A DNA stretch of 64,000 nt from NCBI RefSeq assembly GCF_000620785.1, contig NZ_JIAI01000006.1, positions 62,001 through 126,000 on the forward strand, given 5' to 3'. This stretch comes from Actinospineispora acaciae DSM 45401. Lineage in GTDB: Bacteria; Actinomycetota; Actinomycetes; Mycobacteriales; Pseudonocardiaceae. The notes below the pieces were generated by a model that saw only the letters and a program-made list of their open reading frames with translations, made no database searches and was not told where the DNA came from. The number at the start of each line of letters is the position of its first letter. The first letter of the stretch is position 1. Below are positions 57,210 to 64,000 of this stretch, one piece after another. A program made the position numbers and the translations under genes.

Positions 57210-57309
57210 GACATCAGGTGTAGACCACCGGCCAGAACGTGCCTCAACCGGGTCCGGCACCACGTCCGAGAACCGTCAAAGGTTCCGTTGATACCACAGG
57301 TCAGGGCGG

Positions 57310-58053
57310 TTACGAGCCGGGCTGGCCGCGAACCCGGGAGCGGATGCCGGCGAAATGCTCGACGACGGCCGCCCGCAGCGCCGGCTCGTCGGCCGCCCGC
57401 AGCGCCTCCAGGATCCGCCGGTGCCAGCCGGCGGTCGCCTCCGGGGTGCCGTCGGCGCGGGGGAGCTGCTCGTCCAGGGTGTTGAACACCCGCCAGAACA
57501 CCTGGAGCAGCTCCAGCACGAGCTGGTTGCCCAGCGGACGGTAGAGCGTCTCGTGGAACGCCCAGTCCCGCTCCGGCGCGTACCGGCCGTGGCCCGCCTC
57601 GCGCTCCATGGCGGACACGTGCTCCTCCAGCGCGCCGAGGTCGATCTGGTCGCGGGCCGCGAGCACCCGGTCCACCAGCCCGGACTCGAGCACCTCGCGG
57701 ATCTCCAGCAGGTCGCGGATGTCGGCCCGGTCGCCGCGCACGGACAGCGCGCCCCGGAACGCCAGCCCGGCCTCCAGCCCGGACAGCGGCACCGACCCCA
57801 CATAGGTGCCGTACCCGTGCCGGATGTCCACGATGCCCAGCGCCTGCAGCGCCTTCATCGCCTCCCGCAGCGGATGCCGGCTCACCCCCAGCTCCGCGCT
57901 GAGCTCGGACTCGGTCGGCAGCGGGGCGCCGGCGGCCAGCCCGCGCTCGACGATCAGGTGCTTGATCGCCTCCTGCAGCGCCCGCTGGTTGGCCCTGGCG
58001 CCCGTGGGCCTGCCTGCCGGGGAGGTCACGTCGGAGGAGTCTATGGGCGGCAT
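57310..58053 (-). CDS. GntR family (FadR/FCD) regulator
   Basis: A 247-residue FCD-type repressor: winged helix at 20-88 (LQEAIKHLIVERGLAAGAPLPTESELSAELGVSRHPLREAMKALQALGIVDIRHGYGTYV) and FCD domain with DIRDLLEIREVLE, DWAFHETLYRPLGN and GWHRRILEALRAAD, where Asp/His residues bind a metal. The ATG at 58053 follows TGGAGCAG. A 16-bp palindrome (58105-58120) lies upstream and probably mediates autoregulation. The target genes are unclear because neighbours are unrelated. Confidence 0.9.
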   Translation of the reverse strand: MPPIDSSDVTSPAGRPTGARANQRALQEAIKHLIVERGLAAGAPLPTESELSAELGVSRHPLREAMKALQALGIVDIRHGYGTYVGSVPLSGLEAGLAFRGALSVRGDRADIRDLLEIREVLESGLVDRVLAARDQIDLGALEEHVSAMEREAGHGRYAPERDWAFHETLYRPLGNQLVLELLQVFWRVFNTLDEQLPRADGTPEATAGWHRRILEALRAADEPALRAAVVEHFAGIRSRVRGQPGS

Positions 58054-58104
58054 GTCTGCTCCATGTCTGCTCCGGGTCGGCCACGTGTCGGGCGTTCTGC
58101 CGGA

Positions 58105-58120
58105 CATAGGACATCCTATG
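58105..58120. promoter_or_regulatory. GntR-type operator
   Basis: Inverted repeat CATAGGA-CA-TCCTATG, 52 bases upstream of the GntR gene start at 58053. The 7-bp arms and 2-bp spacer match FadR-subfamily sites. Confidence 0.6.
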
Positions 58121-58209
58121 CCTGGTGCGGGCGCGGCCCGGAGAATCCGTGCGCGAATCGGGAACGTCACTCACCGGTTCCGACGGTCGTCGTCGGTATC
58201 GTCGCCGAA

Positions 58210-58422
58210 GTGGAACTGGTGCGGGGGCTGTGTGGAAGGTGCGGCGCGAGCTGGGTGGGAGAGTGTCGCTGTCACTGCCAGCTGTGCTGTTCCACCTTCG
58301 ATGACGTGGAGTTGTTCGACGCCCACCGTCCCGACGGCACCTGTCGCGACGGCCACGCGATGGGCCTGAACCAGACGCGCAACGGCATCTGGTTGCGCGC
58401 CGCGGATCAGCTCGGGGCGTGA
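58210..58422 (+). CDS. FDXHR-type putative zinc-binding protein
   Basis: A 70-residue Cys/His-rich protein. Cys pairs appear in GLCGRCG and CRCHCQLCCSTF, then the FDAHR motif (the FDXHR signature), then GTCRDG and GIWL. Small FDXHR proteins are common in actinobacteria and their phages, and the Cys/His set is expected to bind zinc. The start is uncertain: GTG at 58210 or 58219. Function unknown. Confidence 0.75.
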   Translation: MELVRGLCGRCGASWVGECRCHCQLCCSTFDDVELFDAHRPDGTCRDGHAMGLNQTRNGIWLRAADQLGA

Positions 58423-58483
58423 CCACCGGCCCGATCTGATGATATATCGAACACGATGGAGTTATACAAACTGACAACGTGGC

Positions 58484-59379
58484 GTGCATACGATGCCCAC
58501 CACGATGCCTTCACGTTATTTCCCCCGATGCCTTGCGGCGCTCACGTTCGCCTCGGTGACCGTGCTGGTCGTTTACGCGATACCCATTGCTTCAGAGACA
58601 CCGAGACGGGTGAACCCGGTAGCCAACGTGACCGATCTGGGACAGTTGGCCGCCTTCCTCGGGAATGGGCTCATTTCCTCCGACCAGGGTGATTTCGGGC
58701 TGGACAGGTCCGATTTCATCGCGGCCCCTGAAGTGCCGGGTGGCCTGGCGCTACGGGTCCACTACCCGGCCGGGACGGCGAGCCCGCACGCGGCCGGCGG
58801 TGATCCGGCCAGGGCCGGCGGCCTGCAGGCCTACCTGCGATTCCCCGGCCCCGCCGACACCGCCTACCTGCAATACCAGGTGCGCTTCCAGCCGGGGTTC
58901 GACTTCGTCAAGGGCGGAAAGCTGCCCGGGCTGTTCGGCGGGAGCGGCGGATCCGGCGGCGACCACCGCGACGACGGGTTCTCCACCCGCTACATGTGGC
59001 GCAAGGGTGGCGCCGGTGAGCTGTACGCCTACCTGCCCGGCGGAAGCGGTTTCGGCACCTCACTCGGGCGTGGCACCTGGACGTTCCCGGCCGGCCAGTG
59101 GACGACCATCCAACAAGGCGTCAAGCTCAACACGCCGGGGCAGCGCGACGGTGTCGTGACCGTATGGGTGAATGGTCAGCAGGTGTTCAGCCAGAACGAT
59201 GTGCAGCTGCGCAATACCGACCAACTCCACATCGACGGGCTGTTCTTCTCCACCTTTTTCGGCGGCGGCGACCAGTCGTGGGCGAGCCCTTCCGACCAGT
59301 ACGCCGACTTCGCCAACTTCGGCGTGTCCGACCGCTACATCCCGCCCCCCGACGCGGTGTCTCAGCCGGCTCAGTCGGC

Positions 59380-59392
<13 letters not shown>
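58484..59392 (+). CDS. PL14-like secreted polysaccharide lyase
   Basis: A protein of about 302 residues with an N-terminal hydrophobic segment (CLAALTFASVTVLVVYAIPIA, about 16-36), acting as a signal peptide or anchor, and a beta-jelly-roll PL14-type domain: YLQYQVRFQPGFDFVKGGKLPGLFGG, STRYMWRKGGAGELYAYLP, W..IQQGVKLNTPG, GLFFSTFFGGGDQSWA. PL14 enzymes cleave glucuronate- or alginate-type polymers. The start may be GTG 58484 or ATG 58493/58505; an AT-rich promoter with TTATAC precedes it. Its end overlaps the sigma-factor gene by 13 bases. Confidence 0.82.
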
Positions 59393-60363
<971 letters not shown>

Positions 60364-60379
60364 GTAGATGCTCCCGCCG

Positions 60380-60405
60380 GCCGGGCCGGCCCAGGCCGGC
60401 CCGGC
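60380..60405. repeat. 12-bp perfect hairpin in the sigma-factor leader
   Basis: Arms GCCGGGCCGGCC (60380-60391) and GGCCGGCCCGGC (60394-60405) with a 2-base spacer. It sits 17 bases before the sigma GTG (60363) and next to its ribosome site on the minus strand. Fully GC, it would be very stable in RNA and may limit translation. Confidence 0.6.
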
Positions 60406-60649
60406 ACGTCCCCACGGTACGCGTATCCGTCCAGCGCGGGAGGCCGATGAGCGCAGGGCGATCGTCCGCTTGTCGCGCACAGGCGTTCGGCCGTCTCACC
60501 GAGTGCAACCAGATCGGGGCGTGCGTCACTCGTCCGATACACTTAGGCCTCGGATCAGTAAAGGGCAGATCACAGAATGGGCACGGAGCCCCCAATCCGC
60601 CGGTCCCCGAGCCGGAGCCCGTTCCGCCGCGAGATCCGAAAGGGAGGAC

Positions 60650-61660
60650 ATGGCACGGCACCGCTCCCCACGCGGGCGTCAAAGCCAGGCGGGCCTGGCC
60701 GGCCTTGACGCCTCGATCCCCGAGCCGAGGGCGCCCGAGTCGGGCACACCGGTCGACAGCTCGCTTCCCCTGCCGCGCGCGGCCTGGTCGGAGGACGACG
60801 ACCCGGTCGACGAGTCGCCGACCGTGAGCGTGCCCCGCGCGGCCCGCCGCCGGTCGGCCCGCGCCCGGAGGCTGCCGTCCCGCGCGCTGACGGTGACCCT
60901 GGTCGCCGGCGCGGTGGCCGGCGTGATCGTGGGCGGCACCACCCTGCTCGGCGGCCGCACGTCCACCCTGGCCAGCCCCGACCAGGGGGAGAACACCGCC
61001 CAGGGCGTGCCCGCCGCCCCGCAACCCGCCCCGCCGGCCGCCGCCCCCGTGCCGGACCAGCCCCCGGCCGCCGCCAAGGAACCCAAACGCCCGCCCGAGG
61101 CGCCGCCGAAGCCCCAGCCGAACGCCGGCGGCGGAGGAAACGGCGGGGGAAACAAGGCCGCCGTGCCCGCCCAGGGCTCGGAGAAGAACCTGAAGATCTG
61201 GCTGACCGGCTACTCCTTCCAGGACAACACCCCGCCGGGCTCGTCCACGGTGAGCATGCCGGTCGTGCACCGCAAGGCCGGCGGCACCGGCACCTACACC
61301 GACCCGATCACCGTCGCGGTCCCCGGCAGCGGCAGCGGCGCGGCCTGGAAGGGCGGCACCCGGTTCTACCTGCCGACCGTGCAGCGCTACGTCATCGTCG
61401 AGGACACCGGCGCGAGCGCGGCCCCGTCCGGCCAGGACGGCCACCTCGACATGTGGGTCGACGGCGAGGGCGGCAGCAAGTCCGCCAGCGACAGCTGCAT
61501 GGACAAGATCACCGGCACCGGCGTCCCGGCGATCATGAACCCGGCCCCCGGCAAGCCCGTGATGGCCGGCCCCATCACCTCCGGCGGCACCTGCCGCATC
61601 CCCGGCGGCGCCGCCGCGTCCAGCTCGCGCTCGGACTCCGAAAAGTCCGAGGACGACTAG
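60650..61660 (+). CDS. Membrane-anchored 3D-domain (RlpA/YocH-like) cell-wall protein
   Basis: A 336-residue protein: cytoplasmic N-terminus (1-75) rich in Ser/Arg, one transmembrane helix (about 78-102, LTVTLVAGAVAGVIVGGTTLL), a Pro/Ala/Gly-rich wall-spanning linker (110-175), and a C-terminal double-psi beta-barrel 3D-type domain (about 180-320) with TGYSFQDNTPPGS, RYVIVEDTGAS and HLDMWVDGEG, the two Asp-containing motifs of lytic 3D domains. It probably acts on peptidoglycan. The ATG follows AGGGAGGAC. A -10-like TACACT lies at 60537-60542, with a leader of about 100 bases. Confidence 0.82.
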   Translation: MARHRSPRGRQSQAGLAGLDASIPEPRAPESGTPVDSSLPLPRAAWSEDDDPVDESPTVSVPRAARRRSARARRLPSRALTVTLVAGAVAGVIVGGTTLLGGRTSTLASPDQGENTAQGVPAAPQPAPPAAAPVPDQPPAAAKEPKRPPEAPPKPQPNAGGGGNGGGNKAAVPAQGSEKNLKIWLTGYSFQDNTPPGSSTVSMPVVHRKAGGTGTYTDPITVAVPGSGSGAAWKGGTRFYLPTVQRYVIVEDTGASAAPSGQDGHLDMWVDGEGGSKSASDSCMDKITGTGVPAIMNPAPGKPVMAGPITSGGTCRIPGGAAASSSRSDSEKSEDD

Positions 61661-61665
61661 ACCGC

Positions 61666-61707
61666 GAGTCGGGGATTTTGTCAGGGTGAGTCGCGGATTT
61701 CGTCAGG
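61666..61707. repeat. Tandem 20-bp direct repeat
   Basis: Two copies, GAGTCGGGGATTTTGTCAGG (61666-61685) and GAGTCGCGGATTTCGTCAGG (61688-61707), differing at two positions, just after the stop of the cell-wall gene in the 177-bp gap before the MFS gene. No other known signal is seen in this gap except a purine-rich ribosome site before 61838. Confidence 0.6.
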
Positions 61708-61837
61708 CCGCGAGCCATCGCGGCGTTCGCTCGCGGCGTCACGCTGGGTGACCCGACAACCGAGGGTTGTGGGCGGCGCGTGTCGGTTGTTTGTCGGCCC
61801 GGTGCGGTAGGAGTTCGATCGGGCCGAGGGGAGCGGC

Positions 61838-63067
61838 ATGGCGGGCGGTGGGCTGGGGCGGGACTTCGGCTGGTTGTGGCGGGCGTACGCGGTCAGCTCG
61901 CTGGGCACCTGGCTGGCGTTCGACGCGTTCCCCCTGATCGCCATCCTGGCCCTGCGTGCCAGCCCGGCCCAGGTGTCCGCGATCGCGGCCGCCAGCGGGG
62001 CCGCCGGGGCGCTGCTGGCGCTGCCCCTCGGACCATGGGTCGAGTTCCAGCGCAAGCGGCCGCTGATGGTCCGCGCGGACCTGGCCAGGTTCCTGGTGCT
62101 GCTCACGGTGCCGGCCGCCTACCTGGCGGGCGTCCTGACCTATGCCCAACTGCTCGCGGTCGCGGTGGTCGTCACGCTGGCGGACATCGTGTTCACCGGG
62201 GCCAGCGGCGCGCACCTCAAGGCGCTGGTGCCCGCCCAACACCTGCTGGCCGCCAACGGCCGCTTCGAGAGCGTCACCTGGACCACGACGGCGATCGGCC
62301 CACCGCTGGGCGGCGCGATGATCGGCGTGCTGGGGCCGGTGGTCACCGTGCTGCTGGACGCCGTCAGCTACCTGCTCTCCGCGCTCGGGGTCCGCGCGAT
62401 CGGCACGCCGGAGCCGGCGCCCCCGGCCAGGGCACCGGAGCGGTCGCGGCTCGCGGACCTCACCGAGGGCTGGCGGGCGATCGCCGCCGACCGGGTGCTG
62501 CGGCTGCTGTTCGTCAACAACCTGCTCGTGGGCGCCCTGATCATGGCGACGGCGCCGCTGCTGGCCTACCTGATGCTGCACGACCTGGGCTTCACGCCGC
62601 TGGAGTACGGGCTCGCGTTCGGCGTGCCCTGCCTGGGCGGGATCGCGGGCGCGCGCCTGGCCCGGCCGCTGGCCGAGCGGTTCGGGCAGCGGCGGATCCT
62701 GCTCGGATTCGGGGTCGCGCGGGCGCTGTGGATCGGCGGGCTGGCCCTGACCGGCCCGGGGCTGCCCGGACTGCTGCTGGTCATGGGCGTGGAGGCGGCG
62801 ACGATCGTCTGCATGGGCGTGTTCGTCCCGGTGCTCGCAACGGCCCGGCTTCAGCGCACCGAGGACGGCAAGCTGGCCAGGGTGCTCACCGCGTGGCGGC
62901 TCGGCTCGCGCGCGGCCACGGCTGTGGCCACGGCGGGCTGGGGCATCCTGGCCAGCCTCACCGGCGCCCGGGCCGCCATCGCGGTGGCCGGGGCGCTGCT
63001 CGTCGCCACGGCGCTGGTGCTGCCGTGGCGCGAGCCGATGGACGGGATCAGCCGACGAGCTCCTTGA
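61838..63067 (+). CDS. MFS exporter (EntS-like)
   Basis: A 409-residue MFS protein of the MFS_3/EntS (siderophore exporter) type with about 11-12 helices: LWRAYAVSSLGTWLAFDAFPLIAILAL, VADIVFTGASGAHLKALVP, NGRFESVTWTTTAIGPPLGGAMIGVLGP, RRILLGFGVARALW. It probably exports a small metabolite or drug. The ATG follows GAGGGGAGCGGC. Its 3' end overlaps the convergent aminotransferase by 20 bases. Confidence 0.88.
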   Translation: MAGGGLGRDFGWLWRAYAVSSLGTWLAFDAFPLIAILALRASPAQVSAIAAASGAAGALLALPLGPWVEFQRKRPLMVRADLARFLVLLTVPAAYLAGVLTYAQLLAVAVVVTLADIVFTGASGAHLKALVPAQHLLAANGRFESVTWTTTAIGPPLGGAMIGVLGPVVTVLLDAVSYLLSALGVRAIGTPEPAPPARAPERSRLADLTEGWRAIAADRVLRLLFVNNLLVGALIMATAPLLAYLMLHDLGFTPLEYGLAFGVPCLGGIAGARLARPLAERFGQRRILLGFGVARALWIGGLALTGPGLPGLLLVMGVEAATIVCMGVFVPVLATARLQRTEDGKLARVLTAWRLGSRAATAVATAGWGILASLTGARAAIAVAGALLVATALVLPWREPMDGISRRAP

Positions 63068-64000
63068 TGCCCATGTGCGCGCTGGCGTCGACCAGCACGT
63101 TGCCGACCGCGTCGACGATCTCGTCCAGCACGGCGCGGTCGCTGATCAGCGGCGGGGCGAGCTGGAGCACGCTGTCGCCCCGGTCGTCGGCGCGGGCGAT
63201 GACGCCCGCCTCGCGCAGCCGGTCGGGCAGGAACCCGCGCAGCAGCTTGTCCCGCTCGGCCTGGTCGAACGGCGTGTTCGCCTCATCGCGCACCATCTCG
63301 ATGGCCCAGAAGAACCCGGCGCCGCGCACGTCCCCGACGATCGGCACCTTCAGCAGCTCGCGCAGCCGCTCGGCGAAGTGCGCCTCCAACCCGCGCACGT
63401 TCTCCAGCACGTGGTCGCGCTCGAAGATGTCGATGTTGCGCAGCGCGATCGCGGCGCTGACCGGGTGGCCGCCGAACGTGATGCCGTGCCGGAACGCCGC
63501 CTTCCTCTCCAGCAGCGGCGCCACCACCCGCTCGCCCGCGATCACCGCACCCATCGGGGCGTACGCCGAGGTGATGCCCTTGGCCACGCTGATCAGGTCC
63601 GGCGCGACGCCTTCGCGGGAGATGCCGAACCACTCGCCGAGCCGGCCGAACCCGGTGATCACCTCGTCGGCCATCAGTAGCGCGCCGTAGCGGTCGGCCA
63701 GCTCGCGCAGCCCGCGCCAGTACCCGGGCGGCGCGACCAGGCAGCCGCCGGCGTTCTGCACCGGCTCCGCGATGATCAGCGCCACCTCGTCGGGGCCGGC
63801 GGCCAGGATGGCCTCCTCCACCTCACGCAGCAGCCGGTCGCGGAACGCCTCCGGGTCGTCGCCGTCCGGGGCGCGGAACGCGTTGGTCGCGGACACGTGC
63901 GTGACGTCGATCGGGGCCCGCCCGAACGGCTCCTTGAACCGCTCCACGCCGGTGAACGACAGCGCGCCCAGCGTGACGCCGTGATACGCGATGTCGCGCG
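63048..64000 (-). CDS. Class III omega-aminotransferase, 5' end cut
   Basis: The C-terminal 317 residues of a PLP-dependent class III aminotransferase; the start is beyond base 64000. Visible are the DIAYHGVTLGALS segment, the acidic cofactor site in LMADEVITGFGRLG, the Schiff-base Lys in SVAKGITSAY, GHPVSAAIALRNI and GFFWAIEMV. It transfers an amino group between an omega-amine or beta-amino acid and a keto acid. Stop overlap with the convergent MFS gene is 20 bases. Substrate unknown. Confidence 0.9.
   Translation of the reverse strand, partial: RDIAYHGVTLGALSFTGVERFKEPFGRAPIDVTHVSATNAFRAPDGDDPEAFRDRLLREVEEAILAAGPDEVALIIAEPVQNAGGCLVAPPGYWRGLRELADRYGALLMADEVITGFGRLGEWFGISREGVAPDLISVAKGITSAYAPMGAVIAGERVVAPLLERKAAFRHGITFGGHPVSAAIALRNIDIFERDHVLENVRGLEAHFAERLRELLKVPIVGDVRGAGFFWAIEMVRDEANTPFDQAERDKLLRGFLPDRLREAGVIARADDRGDSVLQLAPPLISDRAVLDEIVDAVGNVLVDASAHMGIKELVG

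Overview
The window is 64 kb of very GC-rich (roughly 72%) actinobacterial chromosome. High GC, many GTG and TTG starts, 4-base start/stop overlaps, a mycothiol-dependent enzyme family, an Rpf-like transglycosylase, WhiB-era style ABC-F and HrdB-like sigma genes all point to an actinomycete, most likely of the Pseudonocardiaceae. This assignment is an inference from gene content. I found no rRNA, tRNA, CRISPR array, transposase or phage structural gene.

Layout. 1-3.8 kb: the end of a PhnD-like binding protein, a TusA/ferritin-like fusion, an Fe/Mn superoxide dismutase behind a SoxR-box-like palindrome, and a divergent SDR/MmyB-type regulator pair. 3.8-16.5 kb: a catabolic locus framed by a GntR and a PucR regulator. 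It holds an asparaginase, two related MFS permeases and a tightly coupled hydrolase / cysteine hydrolase / ACMSD-like amidohydrolase / aldehyde dehydrogenase / dihydropyrimidinase operon; the substrate is unknown. 16.5-24.7 kb: an LLM flavoprotein, a NarL-type two-component pair, an ABC-F ribosome-protection-type ATPase with a structured leader, and a beta-lactamase-like serine hydrolase. 23.8-27.9 kb: a PaaX-type regulator and an operon of two QueG/reductive-dehalogenase-like iron-sulfur proteins plus a PaaK-like CoA ligase, apparently sharing one operator sequence. 29.8-34.3 kb: an MHS permease / response regulator / histidine kinase / TAXI binding-protein operon. 34.4-37.6 kb: a lower-GC island with an XRE regulator and tandem GNAT acetyltransferases. 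37.5-51.5 kb: many small divergent regulator/enzyme pairs (TetR, MerR x2, Lrp, TetR), several with a visible palindromic operator. 51.7-64 kb: a large tyrosinase with a Cys-x-His motif, remnants of an HxlR/MFS pair, ArsR/MFS, a GT39-like membrane glycosyltransferase, a GntR regulator, a PL14-like secreted lyase, a principal-type sigma factor, a 3D-domain cell-wall protein, an MFS exporter and a class III aminotransferase cut by the window end.

Two dispersed repeat families stand out. The first is a roughly 46-bp near-perfect palindrome present four times (16497, 16967, 24631, 53312). It carries stop codons in all six frames and supplies the actual stop codon of four flanking genes. The second is a 100-127-bp element with terminal inverted repeats and conserved internal hairpins (13823 and 32148); one copy sits between a response regulator and its kinase. 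These repeats, the orphan QueG-like operon with its shared operator and the uncharacterised catabolic operon are the most promising unusual systems here.
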